A DNA stretch of 35,050 nt from Chloroflexota bacterium (GTDB lineage Bacteria; Chloroflexota; Anaerolineae; Anaerolineales; Villigracilaceae), in assembly GCA_013388855.1 (NCBI GenBank), contig JACAEM010000030.1, positions 1-35,050 of the forward strand. Direction: 5' to 3'. The translations under genes were made by a program, and so were the position numbers. This document shows, in pieces, positions 1-7,561 of this stretch. The notes under the pieces are model-generated. The model saw nothing but the letters and a program-made list of their open reading frames with translations. It searched no databases and was not told the origin of the DNA. Numbering within the stretch: position 1 is the first letter of the stretch; each line of letters starts with the position of its first letter.

Positions 1-2
1 AA

Positions 3-2346
3 GTTTCAGTCCCTTTTGGAGGGATTGTTTATTTCTAGCATGGTCAGTATGGCACGCTAATCAACATCCTCACGGCAGACATCTTTCAGTCCCTTTTGGA
101 GGGATTGTTTATTTCTAGCCAGCGCGTAGTTAGCGGAACTTTTGTCGAGTTCGGAGTTTCAGTCCCTTTTGGAGGGATTGTTTATTTCTAGCTGTCTCAT
201 CGTTTGCTTGCTACTTTGCTCGTTGTTTGTTTCAGTCCCTTTTGGAGGGATTGTTTATTTCTAGCAAGTGGACCTGGGGTCTGGTTTTCCTGGTGCCTAC
301 CGTCTTTGTTTCAGTCCCTTTTGGAGGGATTGTTTATTTCTAGCAAAATACGGCTCTTCTCGGCGATTTCCAGCTATATTGTTTCAGTCCCTTTTGGAGG
401 GATTGTTTATTTCTAGCAGCCCTTATCTTCATTGCAATCTCACTGGTCATCCATCTGGGATGTAAAGGTTTCAGTCCCTTTTGGAGGGATTGTTTATTTC
501 TAGCACCGCAACCGTGCCGGACATCATCATGGCGAACTCTGGGTTTCAGTCCCTTTTGGAGGGATTGTTTATTTCTAGCTCGTGCTGAATCAGCAACCTG
601 TTGCCACGGTCGACAGTTTCAGTCCCTTTTGGAGGGATTGTTTATTTCTAGCTCAGAACGACGATGACGATCAGAACGACGATGACAAGTTTCAGTCCCT
701 TTTGGAGGGATTGTTTATTTCTAGCTCCCGGAAATCACCAACACCCCGGAAATCACCAATACCGTTTCAGTCCCTTTTGGAGGGATTGTTTATTTCTAGC
801 CCATGAAAGCAACTCTAAGTTTCTTAAAAGGGAGGTTGTTTCAGTCCCTTTTGGAGGGATTGTTTATTTCTAGCCCAACCCGGTCAGATCGTCTGGCTGC
901 AAGGCTACTGTTTCAGTCCCTTTTGGAGGGATTGTTTATTTCTAGCCTGTTCGCCGCTATCTTCCTGATAGCCGCCTTCAGTTCAGTTTCAGTCCCTTTT
1001 GGAGGGATTGTTTATTTCTAGCGAACAATGGGCGCTGGAATGTCCATTTCTGCATCGTCTCGGGTTTCAGTCCCTTTTGGAGGGATTGTTTATTTCTAGC
1101 TCGAATGAGGTACAGCTACAGTAGAACCTCGACTCACCGTTTCAGTCCCTTTTGGAGGGATTGTTTATTTCTAGCGGGTATCCGCTTTTCGGATATCGTG
1201 ACAGACGGTCGCCCGGGGTTTCAGTCCCTTTTGGAGGGATTGTTTATTTCTAGCCAATATGATGACGCTGTTACTCGTCGGCGCGGGCGTGGCTCGTTTC
1301 AGTCCCTTTTGGAGGGATTGTTTATTTCTAGCTTCATTGATGACCGGATGACCGTGCAGTTCCTGAAAGGGTTTCAGTCCCTTTTGGAGGGATTGTTTAT
1401 TTCTAGCCCTTCTGGGTGCTTCCTTGTTTCTGTCTGCCTGCGGTAGTAGTTTCAGTCCCTTTTGGAGGGATTGTTTATTTCTAGCTCTACTCGTCATTCG
1501 CCTATATGAACGATGCGCTCGGGTTTCAGTCCCTTTTGGAGGGATTGTTTATTTCTAGCATTCGGGTTTGCAAAGGCTGCCACGACTTCGGCATCCCGTG
1601 ATGGGTTTCAGTCCCTTTTGGAGGGATTGTTTATTTCTAGCTTGGAAGAACTTAAGACCAAGCCCAACTCAAAAGAAGCCAAGGTTTCAGTCCCTTTTGG
1701 AGGGATTGTTTATTTCTAGCTTGCCTATCAAGGCAATGTCATACCAAGAGAGGTATCTTACACATACAGTTTCAGTCCCTTTTGGAGGGATTGTTTATTT
1801 CTAGCGGAAGATGTTCGGGTTTTGCGTCGTGTCGGAGGCCCTGGTTTCAGTCCCTTTTGGAGGGATTGTTTATTTCTAGCTGTTTTGCTCGCTTACCCGC
1901 ATCTCGCCAAGATGATCCCGGTTTCAGTCCCTTTTGGAGGGATTGTTTATTTCTAGCGTGTGTGTAATGTTAACAGATTTCGGTAAGTCAATGCTGGTGT
2001 TTCAGTCCCTTTTGGAGGGATTGTTTATTTCTAGCAAGTTCTTGATCGGTTATATGTGTCCGGTTCTGTGCGGGACATTGAGTTTCAGTCCCTTTTGGAG
2101 GGATTGTTTATTTCTAGCCCTGAACCTTCGCTGGTTCGAGTGGGTCAACACGATCCTCGGTTTCAGTCCCTTTTGGAGGGATTGTTTATTTCTAGCAAGC
2201 CATCAACTTTGGTGACGTCGAAACGCCGAAAAAGTTTCAGTCCCTTTTGGAGGGATTGTTTATTTCTAGCACTGTCAGGAAGGTGTGTATCTGCGCCAAG
2301 GAAATGCTCGTTTCAGTCCCTTTTGGAGGGATTGTTTATTTCTAGC
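3..2346 (-). CRISPR. CRISPR array, at least 31 repeats, 30 spacers, truncated by window edge
   Basis: Thirty-one copies of a 37-nt repeat begin at positions 3, 83, 156, 229, 308 and so on to 2310. They are essentially identical; the only variant I saw is the first base of the second copy (C instead of G at 83). Spacers are 35-50 nt, the wide range usual for type III. The first repeat starts at base 3, so the array very probably continues to the left. Each repeat contains a 5-bp stem (TCCCT/AGGGA, 5-nt loop). Read on the minus strand the repeat ends in ACTGAAAC, the typical 8-nt 5' handle of type III crRNAs, so transcription is right to left and the leader lies after 2346. The newest spacers are therefore those near 2300; the variant repeat is at the distal end, as expected. 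Confidence 0.98.
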
Positions 2347-2359
2347 TCTTCCCATAGTT

Positions 2360-2425
2360 TCATTTTTGTTCCCGGTTTTGAAGAAACTTCAACTTCTGAT
2401 CAAGTTCCTTCAAAAAAACGCTCAT
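2360..2425 (-). CDS. possible 21-codon ORF inside the CRISPR leader
   Basis: On the minus strand a perfect Shine-Dalgarno sequence AAGGAGG (2430-2436) sits 4 nt before an ATG at 2425, opening a 21-codon frame that ends 13 nt before the first repeat. The peptide starts MSVFLKELDQKLKF and is rich in Lys, Leu and Gln, as expected of an amphipathic helix. I recognise no family. It may be a real small protein, a remnant of an older gene, or a chance ORF behind a purine-rich leader motif; the strong ribosome site is the only support. Confidence 0.3.
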   Translation of the reverse strand: MSVFLKELDQKLKFLQNREQK

Positions 2426-2477
2426 TTTGCCTCCTTTTTTCATTTCCGAGCATCGCATAGTCCGGTTCCATAGGCTT

Positions 2478-2612
2478 GGATGCTCGGTTTTCCATCGTCA
2501 GGGGTGGCTGGAGGGGCTTCCACCAGCCTGCCAAGCCACAGGTTGCCGGTCTTCCAAGCCGGTTTCCGAGAGCCTCCCGGAGCGCCCCCACCCCCCTGGA
2601 TGCTCGGTTTTT
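2478..2612. repeat. 15-bp direct repeat, 120 bp apart, in the CRISPR leader
   Basis: The sequence TGGATGCTCGGTTTT occurs at 2478-2492 and again at 2598-2612, exactly 120 bp apart; the second copy ends two bases before the cas2 stop codon. An inverted copy of its core (CCGAGCATC, 2446-2454) lies 24 nt from the first direct copy and could form a 9-bp hairpin with 2479-2487. Confidence 0.7.
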
Positions 2613-2614
2613 TA

Positions 2615-2905
2615 CTACACGACCATCGTCTGCGGCGGCTCCGATTTGGTCACCTCCTCGGGGCGGGAGGATTCGATCCTATCCACGCAATCGGCGCAAA
2701 GCGAATAGTACCGCACATTATCCTTGCGCCGGCGGATGATGCGCCCGGCAGCCTTTTTCAACTTGAGAAGGTTTGCCTCATCGAGATGACATTCGAAGGC
2801 GGAATATTGCACGGGTGTGCCATAATCGAGCAGCAGGTTGTGCAGTTTGGTGCGGCGCCTGTCGTTCGAAATATCGTACACGATGAGGATGAATTGTGTC
2901 TTCAT
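2615..2905 (-). CDS. cas2: CRISPR-associated endonuclease Cas2
   Basis: A 96-aa protein of normal Cas2 length. The N-terminal strand ends in VYDISNDRRR, with the conserved Asp of the ferredoxin-like fold and the following Arg run; the segment GTPVQYSAFECHL is the usual second block. Cas2 forms the core of the Cas1-Cas2 integrase that inserts spacers at the leader end of the array; its own nuclease activity is not needed for that. It follows cas1 by 21 nt on the same strand and is the last gene before the leader. Confidence 0.97.
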   Translation of the reverse strand: MKTQFILIVYDISNDRRRTKLHNLLLDYGTPVQYSAFECHLDEANLLKLKKAAGRIIRRRKDNVRYYSLCADCVDRIESSRPEEVTKSEPPQTMVV

Positions 2906-2926
2906 TATACACCTGCCGATGCCATG

Positions 2927-3961
2927 TCATTTCGTCAAAAACGGCTCGTACACGTCGATCTTTCCTTCGATCAGGCGGCGCAACTGCCAGGCTTGCGCCT
3001 CAAAACATTTCTGGTACGTGATGGCACGCCCAGCCTGCGGGTGGATCACCGCCGTCTGCAGCCGGGCGTTATAGGCGCGCAGGAACCTTTTCAGGGCATG
3101 CTGTTTCATATAAAAACCGCCTTCCTCCTGTGGGAATTTTGCGGGTTGCGCCTCGCCCATCGGAGCCGGGGCAAACTCATCGGGCGTCAGGATGCGTTTA
3201 TTGATCACGGTCAACACCACCGAATCCACGATCAATGCGCGGAATTCCTCCACCAGATCGAGCGCCAGGGCGGGGCGTCCATACACATCGGCGTGAAAAA
3301 AGCCGTCGTAGGGGTCCAGCCCAGCCACTTCCAGCGCGGTCATGATGTTTTGGGTCAGCAGGCTGTAGCCGAAACTGAGCAGGGCATTGGCAGGGTCGCC
3401 GGGCGGACGGCGCGAACGCTTCTCGAACTCCCACCCCGCCCGCAGGGCAGACCGGAAGATGCGGAAGTAGGCTTTTGCCCCTGTGCCTTCCTGCCCGCGC
3501 AGCCCGTCCATGTCGGTTTCCCGTTCCGCCCCCTGAATGGCGCGGCTGATGCGCTCGATATCCTCCGGCGGGATGTTGGGATGGGCACGGCAGATGCGGC
3601 GGGCAAAGGCGCGCTGGTTCTTCAGCTTGCCGAGTGCAATGGCGCGGGCGACCTCGAGACAGAATGCCGGGTCTGCCGCACGCCGGTACTGCTCCCGCCG
3701 GAGGAAGATATTCCCCTCTGCGGGCGGCACCAGCCTGCCGAGCAGCCTGCCCGAACGGCTGATGATCGAAAAACTCACCCCCGCCGCGAGCAGTGAAAGC
3801 ATGGCTTGTGTGGTGACCCCCACGCTCCCCACGATGACCACATCGGTCACGTGCACCAGCGGCGCGCTGAACAGCGCCTCCCCGTCTGCATTCACCACGA
3901 GGATGCGGTGATACTCCTTCTCGATGCGCGCACCGGGTTCGGTAATATAGAGTGTGGGCAT
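2927..3961 (-). CDS. cas1: CRISPR-associated integrase Cas1
   Basis: A 344-aa Cas1 with an N-terminal beta-rich domain and a C-terminal helical catalytic domain. Expected metal ligands are visible: E158 in GQEGTGAKAYF, H223 in GFFHADVYGRP, and D235/E238 in ALDLVEEFR. It catalyses the two transesterifications that join a prespacer to the leader-repeat junction. Here it is a separate protein, not fused to the neighbouring reverse transcriptase as in many type III loci. The start ATG is preceded by ATAGGA, which lies directly against a dispersed repeat shared with the cas6 upstream region. Confidence 0.97.
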   Translation of the reverse strand: MPTLYITEPGARIEKEYHRILVVNADGEALFSAPLVHVTDVVIVGSVGVTTQAMLSLLAAGVSFSIISRSGRLLGRLVPPAEGNIFLRREQYRRAADPAFCLEVARAIALGKLKNQRAFARRICRAHPNIPPEDIERISRAIQGAERETDMDGLRGQEGTGAKAYFRIFRSALRAGWEFEKRSRRPPGDPANALLSFGYSLLTQNIMTALEVAGLDPYDGFFHADVYGRPALALDLVEEFRALIVDSVVLTVINKRILTPDEFAPAPMGEAQPAKFPQEEGGFYMKQHALKRFLRAYNARLQTAVIHPQAGRAITYQKCFEAQAWQLRRLIEGKIDVYEPFLTK

Positions 3962-3968
3962 ATCATAG

Positions 3969-4098
3969 TCCTATGTCATTGCGAGCCGTTCATTGGCGAC
4001 ACAATCTCCTCGCGCCAGTGTCATTGCGAGTGGCGCTTACAGCGCCACGACGCAATCTCCTGTTATGAGGGGGTTGCTTCCCGAAGGTCGCAACGACA
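3969..4098. repeat. dispersed intergenic repeat between RT and cas1
   Basis: The 137-nt gap between the RT stop and the cas1 start holds several imperfect copies of the widespread TGTCATTGCGAG motif and inverted partners (for example TCGCAACGACA near 4087-4097), with an 8-bp hairpin GTGGCGCT/AGCGCCAC at about 4030-4048. The first 20 bases, 3969-3988, recur exactly at 5824-5843 upstream of cas6. This is a REP/MITE-type element, not coding. Confidence 0.7.
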
Positions 4099-5007
4099 TT
4101 ACGCATACCCCTCCGGCACATAATCGTAGAACAGTTCCGGGTCGAATGCTCCCTTCACCTCGATCTTCTTATCCTCCGCCTCGAAACCATAGGTATCGCG
4201 GTAGAAATGCACGCCCAGGAAATCGAAGCCGTTATTGAAGTGGGTAATGGCGGTCTTGTTCGGCTCGAGCGCCAGGTGCAGTTTCTTCAGGATGAACGCC
4301 GTCCGGTTACGGGCTTTCTCTGCCTGAGCCTCCGTTTCACAAAAGACGCAAAAATCATCGGCGTAGCGCACCGGGGCATAGCCAGCCTCGCTCAGGCGCA
4401 CATCCAATTGGTGGAGCAGGATGTTGCACAACAGCGGCGAGATCACCCCGCCGAGAGAAATGCCCACCCCCGGGGATGTTTCGCCCTGTGCCATCCATTG
4501 CTTGAGCAAGCCCGAAACCACAGGATCATTCACCTTTTGTTGAAAATAGCGCAGGATCAAATGGTGTTTCAAACTGGGGAAGCAATTGTCGATATCGGCA
4601 TCCAGCACCCAGTCCCTGCCTGCATCGCGATGGGCAAGGATGGCTGGCACGGCGTCCCGCACACCGCGCCCGGGGCGGTACCCATAGCTGCATTCCATGA
4701 AACCACGGTCGAACACATCGTCCACTACACGCAGAACAGCGCGTTGCAACACCCGGTCTGTCACCGTGAGAATGGAGATGGTCCTCATCGTCCCGTCTTT
4801 TTTGGGGATTTCGAACTGGCGCAATTTGCGGGCGCAGTAGGTATTGGCGCGCACCTGCTCCGCCAGCGCAGCAAGCCTCTCCTCCCAATTCTTCCCCCAG
4901 CGCTCGATGCTCACGCGGTCGATGCCCGCCGCGCCCTTTTTCCGTTCCACTTCCTCCCAGGCGGCGCGCAGGTTATCCCTGCTCAGAATCCCTTCGATCC
5001 ATTTCAT
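4099..5007 (-). CDS. CRISPR-associated reverse transcriptase, group II intron-like, stand-alone
   Basis: A 302-aa reverse transcriptase counted from the ATG at 5007 (an upstream TTG at 5070 is in frame but less likely). Blocks in order: FEIPKKDGTMRTISI (RT2), SYGYRPGRGVRDAV (RT2a/3), the RT3 segment VLDADIDNCFPSL with the first catalytic Asp, SPGVGISLGGVISPLLCNILL (RT4), VRYADDFCVF (RT5, catalytic YADD), LALEPNKTAITH (RT6) and FDFLGVHF (RT7). There is no maturase or endonuclease domain, so it is not an intron ORF. Its start overlaps the end of cas6 by 35 nt and cas1 follows, the order Cas6-RT-Cas1 found as one fused protein in some bacteria. By analogy with RT-Cas1 systems it probably reverse-transcribes RNA-derived prespacers; this is inferred, not seen. 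Confidence 0.93.
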   Translation of the reverse strand: MKWIEGILSRDNLRAAWEEVERKKGAAGIDRVSIERWGKNWEERLAALAEQVRANTYCARKLRQFEIPKKDGTMRTISILTVTDRVLQRAVLRVVDDVFDRGFMECSYGYRPGRGVRDAVPAILAHRDAGRDWVLDADIDNCFPSLKHHLILRYFQQKVNDPVVSGLLKQWMAQGETSPGVGISLGGVISPLLCNILLHQLDVRLSEAGYAPVRYADDFCVFCETEAQAEKARNRTAFILKKLHLALEPNKTAITHFNNGFDFLGVHFYRDTYGFEAEDKKIEVKGAFDPELFYDYVPEGYA

Positions 5008-5818
5008 GGGTGCGCCTCGTCTGCCCCAACCCAAACGAAGTCTTTGCCCCTGTGCCGCAGAAAAAGGCAAAGTCGGTCAGCAGGTTGCACAACCTCAGCC
5101 AGAACTCATCCTCTGCCAGAACGCGGAACCGGCAACTTCCCTCAAAGCCGATCCATGTGGCTTTCTCATAATGCACGGCGCGGGTCTCCAGTTTGTAGCG
5201 GCTCAACACCAGCCGGGCTTCCTCCAACCGGTGCACCTCGCGCGGCAGGCTTGCCGAAGAGCAGGCGTTCCAGCGCTTCAACCACGATCCCAGCACATTT
5301 TCCGGCAGGGGTAAAGGGACATGCACCTTGCCCGCATGGAAGGTGGTCGGCGAGGTGAATTCCACATCCAGCGCCTCCGCAGGGTGTGGGTCAGCCTTGA
5401 AATACTTTTCCACCAGGGATGGATAGGCTGTTTGCCGTGCCCAGGGATGTTCCTCCGCCGCCACCGCCACTTTTTGCACCTGGAAACCGGTGCGGATGAG
5501 CGTAAACTTCCTGCTCCTTATTGCAGGGAACACCGAATCAAGCAACAGGCGCGTTTCTTTCTCCCGCAGGCTGGTCACGCGGAACCAGGCGCTCTGCCCT
5601 GCCTGGATCAACCGGAACCCGCGTTGTGCCTGGAACGACCCTTTCAAGTCCGAGATAGTGTACGGGCGCAGTTCATCGCCATCGTGCAAATGGTCCGAGT
5701 GCCCGGAATCCGCATCGCCGACCCAGTTCAAGAACTCGGCGCGCAAAGCCGGTCCCAGGTCGGCGGGCAGGCTTCCGTTCTCAAGAGCTTTCAGGTGGAT
5801 GACGGCAGAGAGGAGCAT
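4973..5818 (-). CDS. cas6: Cas6 family pre-crRNA endoribonuclease
   Basis: A 281-aa protein with two features of the Cas6 family: an N-terminal segment HDGDELRPYTISDLKG, as in the Cas6 C-terminal-domain (pfam10040-like) group, and a C-terminal glycine-rich loop CGTGAKTSFGLGQ, which ends the second RRM-like fold. Cas6 cuts the repeat RNA to leave the 8-nt 5' handle; it is the only candidate for this step in the locus. The last 35 nt overlap the RT start, suggesting translational coupling. The ATG at 5818 has a modest ribosome site (AGGA) next to a dispersed repeat. Confidence 0.9.
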   Translation of the reverse strand: MLLSAVIHLKALENGSLPADLGPALRAEFLNWVGDADSGHSDHLHDGDELRPYTISDLKGSFQAQRGFRLIQAGQSAWFRVTSLREKETRLLLDSVFPAIRSRKFTLIRTGFQVQKVAVAAEEHPWARQTAYPSLVEKYFKADPHPAEALDVEFTSPTTFHAGKVHVPLPLPENVLGSWLKRWNACSSASLPREVHRLEEARLVLSRYKLETRAVHYEKATWIGFEGSCRFRVLAEDEFWLRLCNLLTDFAFFCGTGAKTSFGLGQTRRTHEMDRRDSEQG

Positions 5819-5823
5819 GATGA

Positions 5824-5880
5824 TCCTATGTCATTGCGAGCCGAAGGCGAAGCAATCCACTTGCGACAGGAGAAATACGG
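5824..5880. repeat. dispersed TGTCATTGCGAG-type repeat upstream of cas6
   Basis: Positions 5824-5843 repeat exactly the 20 bases at 3969-3988 upstream of cas1, continuing into the usual CGAAGGCGAAGCAATCC arm. It fills much of the 98-nt gap between the effector operon and cas6, and places the same ATAGGA ribosome-site context before both cas6 and cas1. Confidence 0.7.
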
Positions 5881-5916
5881 CAATAATTGAGAGTAGGGAA
5901 TAAGGACCAACATTAT

Positions 5917-6399
5917 TTACGGCGCGATGAAAGTCTCAGTGGTCAAAGCCAAATCGAGGTGATATTTTCCATCCCGAAATGCATAGATCTTGACAGGTAC
6001 CCAGTTGTCAAACATCGCACCGAGCGCCATGGCAAATGTAACCGGACCCTGATAGTAAATATTGACCTCGGTCACACCTATATTACTCATTCTGCCTTTG
6101 ATATCTTTTAATTCACGGATGAGTCCAGGATATTCAGTAGCTTTGATAAATCCCTCATGTGCCATGGAAATGACATCCATCTGAATACCGTCATCCTTCA
6201 ATTGCTGGCGGACGGCTCCATCATTGCTCGTTCCCAGTCCAATGGCAAGAGCAACTGGTCGGTTTGTAGGCGTGGACGCCAAAGCTTTCAGACGATCCGC
6301 CAACTGTCTGCCTTTGATAAAAAAGTAGATACCACCCACTGCAAAAGGAATAAACGAAATGATCTGCATGATATTTGCGATCAGACTGAGAGTTTCCAT
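5917..6399 (-). CDS. putative membrane-anchored SAVED-like cyclic oligonucleotide sensor
   Basis: A 160-aa protein. Residues about 8-30 form one hydrophobic helix (MQIISFIPFAVGGIYFFI), followed by a basic linker. From about residue 45 it shows an alpha/beta domain: a first strand with a glycine turn (PVALAIGLGTSNDGAV), then VTEVNIYYQGPVTFAMALG and VPVKIYAF. The latter resembles the C-terminal half of SAVED domains (pattern ...hLfyxGPxxxAxxLG...). At about 110 aa it is only half of a normal SAVED domain, so a ligand pocket would need oligomers. SAVED and CARF proteins sense cyclic oligoadenylates made by Cas10, so this is a plausible membrane effector. It lies 2 nt after crn2, whose last codons contain its ribosome site AAGGAG. 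Family call by eye only. Confidence 0.6.
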   Translation of the reverse strand: METLSLIANIMQIISFIPFAVGGIYFFIKGRQLADRLKALASTPTNRPVALAIGLGTSNDGAVRQQLKDDGIQMDVISMAHEGFIKATEYPGLIRELKDIKGRMSNIGVTEVNIYYQGPVTFAMALGAMFDNWVPVKIYAFRDGKYHLDLALTTETFIAP

Positions 6400-6401
6400 A
6401 C

Positions 6402-6725
6402 TTAACTACTCCTTTTTGTTGTTACACGATAAAACTCAAGCTTTGCACCTGAAGGCAGTTGAGTTTCCCCTGCCGCCAGGCGTGGTCCGCGATATTGAGC
6501 TACAAATAGAATGTCACCTTGCGTCAATGTGACCGACTCTCGGTTCACATACACAACGCGTCCTAAGACTCTGGCGACGAGAGCAGCCATATCTTCATGC
6601 CCAATGATGCTGATTGCATCGGCAGGGATCTCGGCAGGGAGGATGGGACGAATATCAATTTGCAATCCATCTGCCCCAATATCGAACATATTGAGCGATA
6701 AAGCGTTGCCAAGATAGGTGGTCAT
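6402..6725 (-). CDS. crn2: ring nuclease Crn2 (DUF1874, AcrIII-1 family)
   Basis: A 107-aa protein matching the DUF1874/STIV B116 fold: N-terminus TTYLGNALSLNM (compare YLANAFSIN in the viral proteins), the block SIIGHEDMAALVARVLG with H43 equivalent to the catalytic His of AcrIII-1, then ILFVAQYRGPRLAAGE and the final strand LEFYRV. Members of this family cleave cyclic tetra-adenylate. Viruses use them as anti-CRISPRs; cells with type III systems use them to switch signalling off. Its ATG overlaps the cmr6 stop in an ATGA, so it is part of the cmr operon and co-translated. Its presence suggests that cA4 is the messenger here. Confidence 0.88.
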   Translation of the reverse strand: MTTYLGNALSLNMFDIGADGLQIDIRPILPAEIPADAISIIGHEDMAALVARVLGRVVYVNRESVTLTQGDILFVAQYRGPRLAAGETQLPSGAKLEFYRVTTKRSS

Positions 6726-7561
6726 GGCATATCCATTGGTTTAACCTCATGCCAATATCCATACCCTGCGCTGGTCTTTGCTCCTGCGCCAAAGGTTTGC
6801 AAACCGCCTATCAAACATTCCTTTGCCAGTTTGTGAGCATTTTCGCTTATTTTCCCACGCCAGCCAACGGCGAAATAAAATTCCTGGTTCGGGGCGACAG
6901 TGAGAAAATAAGAAGGAATGGGGCTTTGCCAATTGGTGGGCGGGGTTTTTCCGCTGGTATCCTGATAATAATCAGGATAGTGCGGATTGATGATATCGAG
7001 TTTCAATTCAGGGGCATGGGCAGGGATGGCATCAAAGAAGATCGCGTTCCCGATTCCAGATGCACCTTTCTCCTCACCAGATGTGGAGGCAAACCCAAAC
7101 AATTGCTGAAATATTGGGTTGCCCTCGGTCAGTTTCAAAGCTTGCATGGCATACGCCCGCGCGATACCCTTTACGCTGCTCCCCGGCAGGATGGGGAAGC
7201 CATACCGATGAAACGTAAAGCCTGTTTCCAGCGGACCTTTGTGTCCAAGCCCGGTCACAAAGCGCCAGTCGGTTTTCATTTTGATTATCTCGCCCGCATT
7301 GGTTTTTTGGGCAATCTCCGTCCAGCGGGCAATCCATGCCTTCAATAAGAGTTCGTCAACTTTATGGGGAATGTTTGTACCATCCCTGTCTTTGAAAAAG
7401 ACAATCTCTTGCAGGGCAATCTTCTTTATATCTTTCTCTGCATTCCTACTCCAATCCTGCTGAACAAAGCGGTCGAAGATCAAACCGATGTTTTTCGGTT
7501 GCGTCGTTTTTCTAAGACTTTCCCAAGCCTGCGCACTTGTATGTGGAATTGGAATTCTCAT
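6722..7561 (-). CDS. cmr6: type III-B RAMP protein Cmr6
   Basis: A 279-aa RAMP protein. The family signature FVTGLGHKGPLETGFTFHRYG leads into FPILPGSSVKGIARA, the glycine-rich RAMP loop, and a second one near the C-terminus (LQTFGAGAKTSAGYGYW). Cmr6 caps the crRNA 3' end region of the Cmr backbone. The ATG at 7561 overlaps the cmr5 stop (TGATG); a TTG one codon upstream is possible but less likely. The stop overlaps the crn2 start. Confidence 0.95.
   Translation of the reverse strand: MRIPIPHTSAQAWESLRKTTQPKNIGLIFDRFVQQDWSRNAEKDIKKIALQEIVFFKDRDGTNIPHKVDELLLKAWIARWTEIAQKTNAGEIIKMKTDWRFVTGLGHKGPLETGFTFHRYGFPILPGSSVKGIARAYAMQALKLTEGNPIFQQLFGFASTSGEEKGASGIGNAIFFDAIPAHAPELKLDIINPHYPDYYQDTSGKTPPTNWQSPIPSYFLTVAPNQEFYFAVGWRGKISENAHKLAKECLIGGLQTFGAGAKTSAGYGYWHEVKPMDMP

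Larger units (their letters stand above)
2347..2614 (-). promoter_or_regulatory. CRISPR leader region between cas2 and the array
   Basis: The 268 nt between the cas2 stop codon and the leader-proximal repeat hold no conserved gene that I recognise. The 100 nt next to the array are AT-rich; the part next to cas2 (about 2500-2600) is GC-rich with short stems, for example GGCTGG at 2506-2511 pairing with CCAGCC at 2523-2528. The orientation follows from the repeat handle. I could not identify a convincing promoter for the array here; it may also be read through from the cas operon. Confidence 0.75.

Noticed and set aside
204-2460. Many ORFs across the array with repeated peptides such as FQSLLEGLFISS and FSPFWRDCLFLA
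   Set aside because: They are translations of the CRISPR repeat in different frames and have no ribosome sites.
2400-2591. A 63-codon minus-strand ORF in the leader
   Set aside because: It runs through GC-rich structured DNA without a start signal or recognisable family; the shorter ORF at 2360-2425 has better start evidence.
2480-3796. A 438-codon plus-strand ORF over cas2 and cas1
   Set aside because: It is the antisense shadow of two clear cas genes and has no recognisable domain.
4099-5007. Reverse transcriptase as part of a group II intron or retron
   Set aside because: No maturase or endonuclease domain, no intron RNA domain V seen nearby, no msr/msd-like inverted repeat, and its frame is nested in a cas operon.
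4207-5358. A 383-codon plus-strand ORF opposite the RT and cas6
   Set aside because: Antisense shadow; both genes on the other strand have complete family motifs.
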